Origin: Candidatus Edwardsbacteria bacterium
GTDB taxonomy: Bacteria > Edwardsbacteria > AC1 > EtOH8
Assembly: GCA_031082425.1 (NCBI GenBank)
Contig: JAVHLB010000003.1
Coordinates: 62,001 to 126,000, forward strand
Reading direction: 5' to 3'
DNA: 64,000 bases
The position numbers and the translations under genes are program-made. Under the pieces are notes generated by a model. It saw nothing but the letters and a program-made list of their open reading frames with translations, ran no database searches and had not been told where the DNA came from. This document shows, piece after piece, positions 1-7,559 of the stretch (the stretch's first letter is position 1; every line of letters starts with the position of its first letter).

Positions 1-590
1 TGGACATCGATTTCGGCACCTATCCCTTCGTCACCTCGTCCTCCACCATATCGGGAGGGACCTGCACCGGGCTGGGCATCGGACCGGCAGCGGTAGGCAG
101 CGTCCTTCTGGTGGCCAAGGCCTACACCACCAGGGTGGGGAACGGACCCTTCCCGGCCGAGTTCGATCCAAAGATGGCCGATTTCATCCGGCGAAAGGCC
201 GGCGATGAGTTCGGCCGGACCACCGGCCGCCCCCGACGCTGCGGCTGGTTCGATGCGGTGATGATCAAGCGGGCAGTGCAGGTCAACGGGGCGGACCAGC
301 TGGCGGTGACCAAATTGGACGTGCTGGACGGGATCAAGCAGATCAAGATAGCGGTCTCCTACGGGATCAAGGGCGGGGGCTATCCCTGGACCACCGAGGA
401 GCTGGCCCGCTGCCGGGTGAGATACCTCACCCTGCCGGGCTGGGACCAGCCCACCGGCGGGGTCCGCAGCTACGCCAAACTGCCGGCCAACGCCAAAAGA
501 TACCTGCAGACCATCGAAAAGCTCACCGGGGCCAAGATCTCCATCGTCTCGGTGGGCCCGGATCGCGAGGCCACCATCTTCCGGGCCTAG
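1..590 (+). CDS. purA: Adenylosuccinate synthetase, C-terminal part (5' truncated by window)
   Basis: The open frame enters from the left edge (first full codon at base 3) and ends in TAG at 588-590. It reads about 195 residues that match the C-terminal half of adenylosuccinate synthetase, the GTP-dependent enzyme joining IMP and aspartate in AMP synthesis. Visible family blocks are DFGTYPFVTSS, the glycine-rich GGTCTGLGIGP loop, AYTTRVGNGPFPAE and the GRTTGRPRRCGWFD base-binding region. The usual length is about 430 residues, so roughly the first half lies outside the window. Nothing looks broken within the visible part. A tRNA-Lys with its own promoter follows. Confidence 0.95.
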   Translation, partial: DIDFGTYPFVTSSSTISGGTCTGLGIGPAAVGSVLLVAKAYTTRVGNGPFPAEFDPKMADFIRRKAGDEFGRTTGRPRRCGWFDAVMIKRAVQVNGADQLAVTKLDVLDGIKQIKIAVSYGIKGGGYPWTTEELARCRVRYLTLPGWDQPTGGVRSYAKLPANAKRYLQTIEKLTGAKISIVSVGPDREATIFRA

Positions 591-608
591 GTTGGTCACT
601 TTATTTGC

Positions 609-637
609 TTGACCTGATGGGTCTTTTATTGTAAAAT
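609..637 (+). promoter_or_regulatory. Sigma-70-type promoter for tRNA-Lys
   Basis: TTGACC at 609-614 and TAAAAT at 632-637 are separated by 17 bases. They sit 37 bases upstream of the tRNA-Lys gene in an AT-rich gap. The same -10 hexamer recurs at other promoters in this window, which supports the call. Confidence 0.6.
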
Positions 638-673
638 TAACAAATTCCTTCAAAAGCGTGATATTTTGAAAGA

Positions 674-749
674 GAGCCAGTAGCTCAGCCGGCAGAGCAC
701 CGCCCTTTTAAGGCGGGAGTCATGGGTTCGATTCCCATCTGGCTCACCA
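674..749 (+). tRNA. tRNA-Lys (anticodon TTT)
   Basis: A 76-base cloverleaf: acceptor GAGCCAG (674-680) pairs with CTGGCTC (739-745). A D-arm is present, the anticodon loop CTTTTAA is closed by CCGCC/GGCGG, and the T-arm carries TTCGATT. The discriminator A and the CCA end (747-749) are encoded. It lies just upstream of a cyclic-nucleotide-binding protein gene and is probably co-transcribed with it. Confidence 0.97.
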
Positions 750-785
750 CTTCGGTCATCAATAATCTATATATGGAGGTGTAAA

Positions 786-1295
786 ATGGCGCCTCAGGAT
801 GTTTTGAAAAAGGTAGTCCTGTTCAAATACCTCTCGCCCGCCGAGCTGGAATCCCTGGAGAGCAAGCTGGAGAAGCGCAAGGTTGCCAAGGACACGGCGA
901 TATTCCAGGAGGGAAGCGCCGGCAACGAGATGTACCTGATCACCAGCGGAGAGGTGGAGATCAGCATCAAGCGAAACGAATCCAAGCTGGTGCTGGCCGA
1001 ACTGGGGGAGAGCTCCTTCTTCGGGGAGATGGCCCTGATCACCGACAAACCCCGCACCGCCACCGCCACCGCCGCCATCGACAGCGAGATCTATGCCCTG
1101 TCCAAGGAGGAGTTCCAGAGGCTGCTGATGAAGGAGCCCCAGCTCTCCGCCCGGATGCTGCTGGCCATCTCCGAGATCCTGTGCGACCGGATCCAGTCCA
1201 CCAACGAGAACCTGGAGACCTATTTCCTGATCAACCGGGCGATCGTTGACAACGAGCAGTTCCGCCGGCTGTACATCCACAGCCACGTAAAATAG
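786..1295 (+). CDS. Cyclic-nucleotide-binding-domain protein (no DNA-binding domain)
   Basis: A 169-residue soluble protein built almost entirely of one CRP-type cyclic nucleotide-binding beta-roll (about residues 10-125) followed by a helical tail. The phosphate-binding cassette is recognisable as FGEMAL followed by PRTATATA, keeping the Arg that contacts the cyclic phosphate. There is no C-terminal helix-turn-helix, so it is unlikely to be a transcription factor by itself. It resembles stand-alone sensor subunits that control partner proteins. A GGAGGTG ribosome site lies just before ATG 786. The gene is sandwiched between tRNA-Lys and tRNA-Glu. A paralogue of the same size is at 7560-8039. 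The ligand (cAMP, cGMP or none) cannot be told from sequence. Confidence 0.85.
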   Translation: MAPQDVLKKVVLFKYLSPAELESLESKLEKRKVAKDTAIFQEGSAGNEMYLITSGEVEISIKRNESKLVLAELGESSFFGEMALITDKPRTATATAAIDSEIYALSKEEFQRLLMKEPQLSARMLLAISEILCDRIQSTNENLETYFLINRAIVDNEQFRRLYIHSHVK

Positions 1296-1312
1296 TCCAG
1301 TCACAAAATGAT

Positions 1313-1387
1313 GTCCCCATCGACTAGCGGTTAGGTCACCACTCTTTCAAGGTGGCGGCACGGGTTCGAATCCCGTTGGGGACGCCA
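1313..1387 (+). tRNA. tRNA-Glu (anticodon TTC)
   Basis: A 75-base cloverleaf: acceptor GTCCCCA (1313-1319) pairs with TGGGGAC. The D-arm is GACT/GGTC, the anticodon loop CTTTCAA is closed by CCACT/GGTGG, and the T-arm has the TTCGAAT loop. The CCA end (1385-1387) is encoded. Only 17 bases separate it from the upstream gene, so it is probably on the same transcript. Its 3' half is partly duplicated downstream. Confidence 0.96.
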
Positions 1388-1483
1388 TTTTTTGTGCCGT
1401 GCCACCACCTTGAACTGAGGAATGCGGCACCCCGATGGAATCGGGGTTGGGGACGCCATTTTTTGTGCCGTGCCACCACCTTG
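1375..1483 (+). repeat. 38-bp direct repeat copying the 3' end of tRNA-Glu
   Basis: Bases 1375-1412 and 1446-1483 are identical over 38 bases, offset by 71. The first copy starts in the acceptor stem of tRNA-Glu and runs past its CCA. Upstream of the second copy, 1418-1458 still shows a T-arm-like hairpin and acceptor end (GCGGCAC, a self-complementary stem around TGGAAT, then TTGGGGACGCCA). The element is therefore an eroded partial copy of the tRNA 3' half. It could be a failed tandem duplication or the scar of an element that used the tRNA gene as integration site. Confidence 0.85.
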
Positions 1484-1576
1484 GATCCAGCGGTTTGGTG
1501 TTTCCCCTTGATCGGTGCCCGGTGTGATCTCGAACCAAGCCGTTGGGCGCCAAGGATAAAAAAAAATAAAAAGCAC

Positions 1577-1606
1577 TTGACAACCGGCCTGGTAAATTGC
1601 TATTAT
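1577..1606 (+). promoter_or_regulatory. Strong sigma-70-type promoter for the OmpA-like gene
   Basis: A perfect TTGACA at 1577-1582 and TATTAT at 1601-1606 are spaced by 18 bases and preceded by an A-rich upstream tract. Transcription would start near 1613, giving a leader of about 200 nucleotides before ATG 1815. A strong promoter fits an abundant outer-membrane protein. Confidence 0.7.
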
Positions 1607-1630
1607 TAGCCCTGAATTAAGACCTGATGA

Positions 1631-1757
1631 AATATATTTTAAATATATTCAAGCTTTAAGGAGGTGAGGGACCGGTATTCCTAATTCTGTAGGGTTATCT
1701 TAATTCACTGAACAATAGTGTTTCCCTAAACAAACGGCACCATATATTGTTGTGCCG
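1631..1757 (+). promoter_or_regulatory. Structured leader with palindrome, orphan Shine-Dalgarno and hairpin
   Basis: Inside the long leader are three elements. The first is a 19-bp inverted repeat at 1631-1649 (AATATATTT, one spacer base, AAATATATT). The second is AAGGAGGTGA at 1658-1667, a near-perfect anti-16S match with no start codon at a usable distance. The third is a hairpin CGGCAC (1735-1740) with GTGCCG (1752-1757). The genuine ribosome site of the downstream gene is the later AGGAGG at 1801-1806. A role in translational control or mRNA stability is inferred only. Confidence 0.4.
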
Positions 1758-1814
1758 GGTGTATCAAATGAAGCTAATCTAAATTAACCAACACAATTTA
1801 GGAGGTCAAACAAA

Positions 1815-3608
1815 ATGAAGCGAATTGTATCGGTATTCGCGGTTCTGATGATGGTAGCCGGTCTGGCTATGGCAACCCCCTCGATGTACGGAAGCACCGG
1901 TCTGGTAAGGACCATAGCTCCCGACAACTGCGGCCCGATGAGCTTCGGGATCGGTTTTCGCGGGTTCCTCTCCATGGGCGATTATGACACCAACTTTTCC
2001 TGGATGAACATCGATATGGTTCCCATGGGCAACCTTGCCTTCAACGACATGCTGGAGCTGTCGATCGCCCCGACCTACACTTTCAATCAGTGGTCCATGA
2101 CCACCCCGGACACCTCCGCCTGGAGAAGCGGCTCCAAGGACACCCGGATCGGCCTGAAGGCCACCTTCCTGCGGGGAGAGGGCTTCAACATGGGCGCCTA
2201 TCTGGGATACGACTACCGCTGGAACAAGAAGTTCAGCGGATATTATGCCTGGGTCGATGAGGCTTGGGAGAAGGATTCCAATTACACACCGACCGGCGCG
2301 ATCCATTTCACCCTGATCCCCGGTTACAACGCCGGCAACTTCAAGGCCCACCTCAACCTGGGCATGGCCATGAACCTGGACAAGTATGATTTCGGTGATG
2401 GCGTCAACAGGATCTATCCGAACATCGGGATCCCGTTCGGTCTGGGCCTGTCCTACAACGCCGGGATGGTGACCCCGTTCCTGGAAGTCACCGGCAAGGC
2501 CGGCATCGACACCAGCAAATACCTGCAGGTTACCGACACCGGGTTTGACAGCATCAGCCGCGGCATCATGAACAATCCCTTCTGGGTCACCGGCGGACTG
2601 CGCTTCGACTTCGGTTCCGTCAAGATGGATCTGGGCGGCGAAATGAACATGCAGACCGACGACTCCACCATCCTGAATCCGACCATGACCCGCCAGTTGG
2701 ACTGGCAGGTGTTCATGGGCCTGGCCTACACCAAGTGCAACCTTGGTCCCAAGGTCCCGGCCACCGCTATCATCTCCGGCAAGGTCACCGACAAGGCCGG
2801 CAAGGGCCTGGCCGCCATGGTCATGGCCGGCGGCATCACCGCCAACACCGACCCGGCCACCGGCGCCTACACCCTCAGCGGAGTGCTGATCGACAAAGCC
2901 CCGGTGGAGATCAAGGCCGACGCCAAGGGCTACATCGCCAAGCAGGCCTCCATCATGCTAAGCAAGAAGAACAAGAAGGTTCCTGCCATGCAGGACTTCA
3001 CCCTGGAGCTCAAGCCCATTCCGCCCAGCGAGATCACCGGCACCATCATCGACTACAAGAGCAGCAACCCGGTTCCCGCCGTGCTGACCTTCAAGAGCCA
3101 GAAGACCACCGTCACCGCCACCGCCGACGCCAACGGCAACTACAAGGCCATTCTTGAGCCCGGCACCTACGCAGTCAGCGCCGTGGCCGAGGGCTACAAC
3201 AATGCCAACTTCAACGTAGTGGCCAAGGACGGCAAACCGGTGGCCCAGAACACCGGAATGGTGAAGAAGAAAGAGAAATTCACCTTCAGCAACATCAATT
3301 TTGCCTCGGGCAAAGCAGACATCACCCCGGCCATCGAGACCGCCCTCCAGCCCCTGCTGAAGGTGCTGTTGGACAACCCGGACATGAAGGTCGAGATCGG
3401 CGGACACACCGACGCCCTGGGATCCGGCATCGTCAACCGCAAGCTGTCCCAGGCCAGGGCCGATGCCGTGGTGGCCTGGCTGGTCACCCAGAATGTCAAG
3501 TGCCAGATGACCGCCAAGGGTTACGGCGAGGACATGCCTATTGCCAGCAACAAGACCAAGGCTGGTCGGGCCGAGAACCGCCGCATAGAGATCAACGTGG
3601 TCGAATAA
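1815..3608 (+). CDS. OmpA-family outer-membrane protein with two carboxypeptidase-regulatory-like domains
   Basis: A 597-residue exported protein. Residues 1-20 are a signal peptide (MKRI start, hydrophobic core, cut near AMATP). Residues about 22-305 look like a beta-barrel with alternating aromatic strands. Two carboxypeptidase-regulatory-like (CNA-B-type) beta-sandwich domains follow at about 318-395 and 403-475. The last 110 residues are an OmpA C-terminal peptidoglycan-binding domain with INFASGKADI, the GGHTD loop and the C-terminal NRRIEI motif. It should anchor the outer membrane to the cell wall. It has its own strong promoter, a long leader and a following terminator, so it is monocistronic. 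The two inserted sandwich domains between barrel and OmpA domain are less usual. Confidence 0.9.
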   Translation: MKRIVSVFAVLMMVAGLAMATPSMYGSTGLVRTIAPDNCGPMSFGIGFRGFLSMGDYDTNFSWMNIDMVPMGNLAFNDMLELSIAPTYTFNQWSMTTPDTSAWRSGSKDTRIGLKATFLRGEGFNMGAYLGYDYRWNKKFSGYYAWVDEAWEKDSNYTPTGAIHFTLIPGYNAGNFKAHLNLGMAMNLDKYDFGDGVNRIYPNIGIPFGLGLSYNAGMVTPFLEVTGKAGIDTSKYLQVTDTGFDSISRGIMNNPFWVTGGLRFDFGSVKMDLGGEMNMQTDDSTILNPTMTRQLDWQVFMGLAYTKCNLGPKVPATAIISGKVTDKAGKGLAAMVMAGGITANTDPATGAYTLSGVLIDKAPVEIKADAKGYIAKQASIMLSKKNKKVPAMQDFTLELKPIPPSEITGTIIDYKSSNPVPAVLTFKSQKTTVTATADANGNYKAILEPGTYAVSAVAEGYNNANFNVVAKDGKPVAQNTGMVKKKEKFTFSNINFASGKADITPAIETALQPLLKVLLDNPDMKVEIGGHTDALGSGIVNRKLSQARADAVVAWLVTQNVKCQMTAKGYGEDMPIASNKTKAGRAENRRIEINVVE

Positions 3609-3624
3609 CCGGCATACCCGACCC

Positions 3625-3659
3625 AAAAAAAGACCCGCAGTAATGCGGGTCTTTTTTTT
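3625..3659. terminator. Rho-independent terminator, probably bidirectional
   Basis: GACCCGC (3632-3638) pairs with GCGGGTC (3645-3651) across a six-base loop. There are seven A before the stem and eight T after it. It separates the OmpA-like gene (+) from the convergent mazG (-) and can serve both. Confidence 0.9.
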
Positions 3660-3670
3660 GCCTAAGGGAA

Positions 3671-3694
3671 AGGGGCGATTCTTGGATCGCCCCT
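3671..3694. repeat. Palindromic intergenic repeat (AGGGGCGAT type)
   Basis: AGGGGCGAT (3671-3679) and ATCGCCCCT (3686-3694) form a 9-bp stem around TCTTGG. A related palindrome is at 47001-47020. It looks like a dispersed short palindrome family; it follows the terminator of the OmpA-like gene. Confidence 0.6.
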
Positions 3695-3708
3695 ACAGAT
3701 AAAATGAA

Positions 3709-4575
3709 TTATTTTAGCCGGTTATTTTTTCTCGATCTTTTGCCAAGGTTTCTTTTCTTGGACTGCTGCCAGAGGGCCTCCATCTCGTCCAGCGATACAT
3801 CCTTGAAGGACTTCCTGGATTTTTTCAGGGACCTTTCGATGTGCTGGAAACGGGAGGTGAACTTGTCTATGGTCCCCCGCAAAGCCCCTTCGGGATCCAC
3901 ATTGAGAAAGCGGGAGAGATTCACCAGGGTGAAAAGAATATCCCCCAATTCATCGGTGATCTCCTTCTTACGCCCCCCGGCATAGGCCCGGGAGAATTCC
4001 TCCAGCTCCTCCTCCAGCTTGGCGAAGGCCCCGTCAATATGCTCCCAGTCGAAGCCCAGCCGGGCGGCCTTGTCCTGTATCCTATGGGCCTTGAGCAGGG
4101 CCGGCAGATGCTTGGGCACCCCGTCCAGGGCCGAGGGGCGGTCCTGCTTCTTTTCCCGGTACTTTATCTCCTCCCAGTTGAGCAGGACCTCGGCGGCGTC
4201 CTTAACCTTGGTCTTGGCGAATATATGGGGATGGCGGCGGGTCATCTTCTCCATCTGCCCGGCGATCACCTCTTGGATGCCGAACAACCCGGCCTCCCGG
4301 GCTATCTGGGCATGGAAGATCACCTGACCCAGCAGATCGCCCAGTTCCTCCCGCATCTTTTTGGGATCCTCCTCCTCGATGGCCTCCACCACCTCATAGG
4401 CCTCCTCGATGATGTAAGGCTTCAGGGTGCGGTGGTCCTGGGCCCGGTCCCAGGGACAGCCGCCCGGCGCCCGCAGGCGGGCGAACAGGGAGATCAGGTC
4501 ATCGAAGTTCTTTTTAGTGTGTGGTTTACTGTTGATCGGTTTACGGTTAGTGTTGGTTTTATTTTTGATTTGCAT
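3709..4575 (-). CDS. mazG: MazG nucleoside triphosphate pyrophosphohydrolase
   Basis: A 288-residue cytoplasmic house-cleaning enzyme that hydrolyses NTPs/dNTPs to monophosphates and pyrophosphate. Both tandem MazG domains are visible. The first has GGCPWDRAQDHRTLKPY and the acidic metal-binding EEAYEVVEAI...REELGDLL. The second has a diverged FDWEHIDGAFAKLEEE and EELGDILF. Normal length is about 260, and the extra comes from a Lys/Asn/Thr-rich N-terminus of about 22 residues. Those residues are encoded by a short near-tandem repeat (two units of AACCGTAAACC-like sequence around 4520-4555), so the start may be further in. It lies 9 bases downstream of alr and is co-transcribed with it. Confidence 0.92.
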   Translation of the reverse strand: MQIKNKTNTNRKPINSKPHTKKNFDDLISLFARLRAPGGCPWDRAQDHRTLKPYIIEEAYEVVEAIEEEDPKKMREELGDLLGQVIFHAQIAREAGLFGIQEVIAGQMEKMTRRHPHIFAKTKVKDAAEVLLNWEEIKYREKKQDRPSALDGVPKHLPALLKAHRIQDKAARLGFDWEHIDGAFAKLEEELEEFSRAYAGGRKKEITDELGDILFTLVNLSRFLNVDPEGALRGTIDKFTSRFQHIERSLKKSRKSFKDVSLDEMEALWQQSKKRNLGKRSRKNNRLK

Positions 4576-4584
4576 TTGATACCT

Positions 4585-5727
4585 TTACCTGTTAACTATT
4601 ATCCTGGGCAGCAGGGGGTTGATCCTGGTGACCACTTCGTAATTGATGGTGCCGATCCACTGGGCCAGCTGTTCGGCTGATATATGCTCCTGGCCCTGCC
4701 TTCCCAGCAGCACCACTTCATCCTCCAGCTTGACCCCCGGGATGTCGGTGATGTCGGCCAGGCAGAGGTTCATGCACACCCGCCCCCTGATGGGGGCCCG
4801 TTTTCCCTTGATCAGCACATGGGCGGTGTTGGAGAGCCTGCTGTCGTACCCGTCGTAATAACCGACCGGCAGGACCGCCAGCCCGGTCTTTCGGGTGGTG
4901 CGGTAGGTGCAGCCGTAGCTGATGAACGAGCCGGAGGGGACGGTCTTGATCTGGGCCACCCGGGTCTTCCAGGACAGCACCGGCGCAAGGCCAAACCGGG
5001 GATCGAGGTCCCGGACGGCCAGCATGGTCTCCCGGGAGGGCCACAGCCCGTAGAGGCCGATGCCGATCCGGGCCAGATTCTTATGGGTGTCGGGGAATAT
5101 CAGAGCGGCTGCGGTGCAGGCCACATGATTCACCGGAGCGGCGTGTCCCAGCTTTTCCAGCCGGGCGATCATCCTCTGGTAATTCTCCTTTTGGAAATCG
5201 GGATAGCTCCGGTCGGTGGTGTCCTCTATGTTGGCGAAGTGGGTGGAATAGCCCTCCAATAAAAGGTGAGGGTATTTTTTTATCAACCTGGCCAACTTTA
5301 CGGCCTCATCCAAGCCGACTCCCTGGCGGTGGGTGCCGGTCTCCAGCTTTATGTGGAGGGGGATCTTTTTCTTGCTTTTTATTTTTGCCAGAGCCAGGAC
5401 GGTCTCCTTGTTATATACCGTCAGACGGACATCGTTCCTGGCCGCTTCGGTCAGGCGGCTTGAGGGCACATAGCCCAGCAGCAACAACGGTTTTATGATA
5501 CCCCGTTCTCTCAAGGCCACCGCCTCATCCAAAGAATTCAGCCCCAGCCAGTCCACCAGCTTCGATCCGGCCAGTATTGACGCCACTTCCGGCAGGCCAT
5601 GCCCGTAGGCGTTGGATTTTATCACCGGCATGAATTTGGCCTGCGGTCCCAGCAGCTTTCGGAAAGCCCGGATATTTCCCAGCAATGCCGGCCAGTCGAT
5701 CTCCACCCAATTGATATTTTTATTCAT
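4585..5727 (-). CDS. alr: Alanine racemase
   Basis: A 380-residue PLP enzyme making D-alanine for peptidoglycan. The PLP lysine is K37 in VIKSNAYGHG. The second catalytic residue is the Tyr of the ISYGCTYR segment near residue 270, and the C-terminal beta-domain with GRVCMNL is complete. Length is typical. It is the first gene of the alr-mazG pair on the - strand, with a recognisable promoter at 5758-5787. The opposite-strand open frames over this region are shadows of its GC-rich codons. Confidence 0.96.
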   Translation of the reverse strand: MNKNINWVEIDWPALLGNIRAFRKLLGPQAKFMPVIKSNAYGHGLPEVASILAGSKLVDWLGLNSLDEAVALRERGIIKPLLLLGYVPSSRLTEAARNDVRLTVYNKETVLALAKIKSKKKIPLHIKLETGTHRQGVGLDEAVKLARLIKKYPHLLLEGYSTHFANIEDTTDRSYPDFQKENYQRMIARLEKLGHAAPVNHVACTAAALIFPDTHKNLARIGIGLYGLWPSRETMLAVRDLDPRFGLAPVLSWKTRVAQIKTVPSGSFISYGCTYRTTRKTGLAVLPVGYYDGYDSRLSNTAHVLIKGKRAPIRGRVCMNLCLADITDIPGVKLEDEVVLLGRQGQEHISAEQLAQWIGTINYEVVTRINPLLPRIIVNR

Positions 5728-5757
5728 ATAACCTTATCCTGTCGGCAAGTTTATGTT

Positions 5758-5787
5758 ATTCTACTACTAATCGCACACGGGTTGCAA
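5758..5787 (-). promoter_or_regulatory. Promoter for alr-mazG
   Basis: Read on the - strand, TTGCAA (5787-5782) and TAGAAT (5763-5758) are 18 bases apart. They lie about 30 bases upstream of the alr start codon. No competing signal is seen in the short divergent gap. Confidence 0.5.
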
Positions 5788-5805
5788 GTTTTTTTAAAAA
5801 AAATA

Positions 5806-5834
5806 TTGCTTTTTGGGTAAAAATATGGTAAAAG
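5806..5834 (+). promoter_or_regulatory. Possible promoter for the DUF1844-like gene
   Basis: TTGCTT at 5806-5811 and TAAAAG at 5829-5834 are 17 bases apart in an AT-rich divergent intergenic region. The match is imperfect, but a + strand promoter is expected here because alr is divergent. Confidence 0.3.
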
Positions 5835-5861
5835 TATAAGATAGCATAGAGGTAAAGCATT

Positions 5862-6146
5862 ATGGCTGATGAAATTAAACAACCGCTGCCGCCGGCCAGC
5901 ATAGAATCCCTTTTCTACATGCTGGCCACATCGGCGATGGTAAATTTGGGGCAGGTGCCAGACCCCACAAACCAGAAGACCACAGTCAACCTGGAGCTGG
6001 CCAAACACAATATCGACACCCTGGGGGCACTGCAGAAAAAGACCGCCGGAAACCTTACATCGGATGAATCCAGGCTGCTGGACGAGCTGCTGTACGATCT
6101 GCGCATGAAGTTCGTCCGGGCGACCTCCCAGAACGAGAAAAAATAA
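5862..6146 (+). CDS. DUF1844-like small protein
   Basis: A 94-residue soluble helical protein. The pattern SIESLFYMLATSAMVNLGQ, PDP..., LELAKHNIDTLGALQKKT and LLYDLRMKFV is what I remember of the DUF1844 family, short proteins of unknown function found in diverse bacteria. It is the first gene of a + strand group that continues into a LysM protein 24 bases on. AGAGG upstream of ATG 5862 is a plausible ribosome site. No catalytic residues stand out. A function is not proposed. Confidence 0.7.
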   Translation: MADEIKQPLPPASIESLFYMLATSAMVNLGQVPDPTNQKTTVNLELAKHNIDTLGALQKKTAGNLTSDESRLLDELLYDLRMKFVRATSQNEKK

Positions 6147-6170
6147 ACTTATTTGGAAAAGGAGCGGAGC

Positions 6171-7307
6171 ATGTTTAAGAACAGGTCAATGTTGGCGTTG
6201 CTGGTTATAGCCGGGTTTCTTTTCAGCGCCGGGATCATTTCCGCCCAGCAGGGCAACCTGGTCCATAAAGTGGTGGAGGGGGAAACCCTGTGGGAGCTGG
6301 CCGGGAGGTATTTTCAGAATTCCTTCTCCTGGCCCCTGATCTGGGAGGCCAACAAGGAGATCGTCGCCGATCCCCACTGGATCTATCCCGGCCAGGACCT
6401 GGTGATCCCTCCCCAGACCCTTTCGGGCCAGGTGACCGCGCCCGACACTGCAGCCGCCCAACCAGAGATGCCGGCCGAGGCAGCGCCACAGGAGGAGGCT
6501 CCGGCCGAGGAGATGGCCTATGAGCCGGAGCCGGCCAAGGAGGCCCCGGCGGTCGCGGTAAGAAAAACCCAGGCCATGGGCTATGTTAAAAGACCGACCC
6601 CGGTGGTGTCGGAGCTGATGGCTTTCGAGGCCGGCTTCATCAGCGATGAGATGGACAAGCCCACCGGCCATATCATCGGCAGCGACCGCAAGGATATCGA
6701 AGCCATGATGGTCAACGATCCGGTGTATATCAACCTGGGATCGCGCGACGGAGCCAAGCCGGGCGACAAGCACGCCCTGTACCGGGTGGGGCAGAAGGTG
6801 AAGCACCCCCAGAACGGAAAGAGCCTGGGCAGGGTCATCAATATAGTGGGCGTTCTGGAGGTGACGGATGTCGAGGAGAAAACCTCCCGGGCCAAACTGG
6901 TAAAGACCTATGACGGCATTTCCCGCAAGGAGGCCTTCCGGCCTTATGTCCAGATAATAGTTCCCAAGGATGTGTCCCCGTTGCCGGTGCAAAAATCCAA
7001 CCAGGGATGCATCGTGGCTTTCAAGCAGACCAACGCCACCGCCACCGAGTACAAGGTGGTATATATCGACCAGGGGCTGGCCAACGGGATCATGCCGGGC
7101 GACGTTTTCGAGATATACCGCTCCGGAACCAAGGCCAGCGATCCCGACCGGGGCGGTAAAAACATCCTTCCCGAACTTATAATCGGACAGCTGCAGGTGT
7201 TATCGGCCCGGAACAACACCTCGGCCGCGGTGATCACCAATTCCAAGGTGGAGGATATTGTGGCGGGGGAGAAGATCCGGCTCATCAAACAGGTCCCCAC
7301 CAGGTGA
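6171..7307 (+). CDS. Secreted LysM-domain protein
   Basis: About 378 residues from ATG 6171. I chose this start because GGAG at 6161-6164 lies at the right distance and it begins directly with a signal peptide (MFKNRS, hydrophobic core, cut near ISAQQ); an upstream TTG in frame at 6153 has no such site. A LysM fold spans about residues 30-75 (VVEGETLWELAGRYF ... YPGQDLVIP) and should bind peptidoglycan glycan strands. A Pro/Glu/Ala-rich linker of about 60 residues follows, then about 240 residues of beta-rich sequence that repeats a GDxxxIYRxG-like pattern (DKHALYRVG, DVFEIYRSG). It is a periplasmic or outer-membrane-associated envelope protein of unknown precise role. Confidence 0.8.
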   Translation: MFKNRSMLALLVIAGFLFSAGIISAQQGNLVHKVVEGETLWELAGRYFQNSFSWPLIWEANKEIVADPHWIYPGQDLVIPPQTLSGQVTAPDTAAAQPEMPAEAAPQEEAPAEEMAYEPEPAKEAPAVAVRKTQAMGYVKRPTPVVSELMAFEAGFISDEMDKPTGHIIGSDRKDIEAMMVNDPVYINLGSRDGAKPGDKHALYRVGQKVKHPQNGKSLGRVINIVGVLEVTDVEEKTSRAKLVKTYDGISRKEAFRPYVQIIVPKDVSPLPVQKSNQGCIVAFKQTNATATEYKVVYIDQGLANGIMPGDVFEIYRSGTKASDPDRGGKNILPELIIGQLQVLSARNNTSAAVITNSKVEDIVAGEKIRLIKQVPTR

Positions 7308-7341
7308 CCATTGTTGAACTGACATAGGATAGTTCAAGAAA

Positions 7342-7530
7342 ATGGGACAGAAAAAAATGATCGGAGAAATAATGGTTTCCCTGGGCCATGTCTCGCTGGA
7401 GCAGATCAACCAGGCCAGACGGAGCCAGATGGATAATTCCGCCAAGCGATTGGGGGAGTGTCTGGTCGATCTGGGGTATATCACCAACGATGATGTCAAC
7501 CGGGCTCTGGATATTCAGAGGATGGAATGA
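7342..7530 (+). CDS. Mini MshEN/T2SSE-N-like protein, 62 residues
   Basis: A tiny protein consisting of two 24-residue units: residues 6-29 (IGEIMVSLGHVSLEQINQARRSQ) and residues 36-59 (RLGECLVDLGYIT...ALDIQ). This LGxxLxxxGxIxxxxxxxALxxQ pattern is the hallmark of the N-terminal MshEN domain of type II secretion and pilus ATPases, which in MshE binds c-di-GMP. Here it stands alone without an ATPase. The stop overlaps the region just before the cyclic-nucleotide sensor gene at 7560. Ligand binding is inference. Confidence 0.65.
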   Translation: MGQKKMIGEIMVSLGHVSLEQINQARRSQMDNSAKRLGECLVDLGYITNDDVNRALDIQRME

Positions 7531-7559
7531 TTTGCCCAGACGGGCGGGAAGGCAGCAAA

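Larger units (their letters stand above)
1388..1814. other. Gene-free stretch between tRNA-Glu and the OmpA-like gene
   Basis: No convincing gene is present. The left part (1388-1560) holds the tRNA-derived direct repeat and a weaker third tRNA-like 3' end near 1541-1552 (CGTTGGGCGCCA). Then comes an A-rich run, a strong promoter at 1577-1606 and a long leader of about 200 bases for the gene at 1815. Short open frames here overlap the tRNA gene or the repeat and lack codon structure. Confidence 0.7.

Noticed and set aside
1331..1609. Short open frames on both strands over the tRNA-Glu downstream region
   Set aside because: They run through the tRNA gene and its direct repeat, have no ribosome sites and look like products of the repeat.
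1664..1682. Possible leader peptide behind the orphan Shine-Dalgarno (GTG then VRDRYS)
   Set aside because: The GTG lies inside the Shine-Dalgarno itself, so spacing is impossible.
4515..4560. Near-tandem AACCGTAAACC-like repeat in the mazG 5' end as an inserted element
   Set aside because: Only two short imperfect units; noted in the mazG entry but too weak for a separate claim.
3841..4680. Long + strand open frame opposite mazG
   Set aside because: Mirror image of GC-rich mazG codons; mazG has clear family motifs and the + frame has none.
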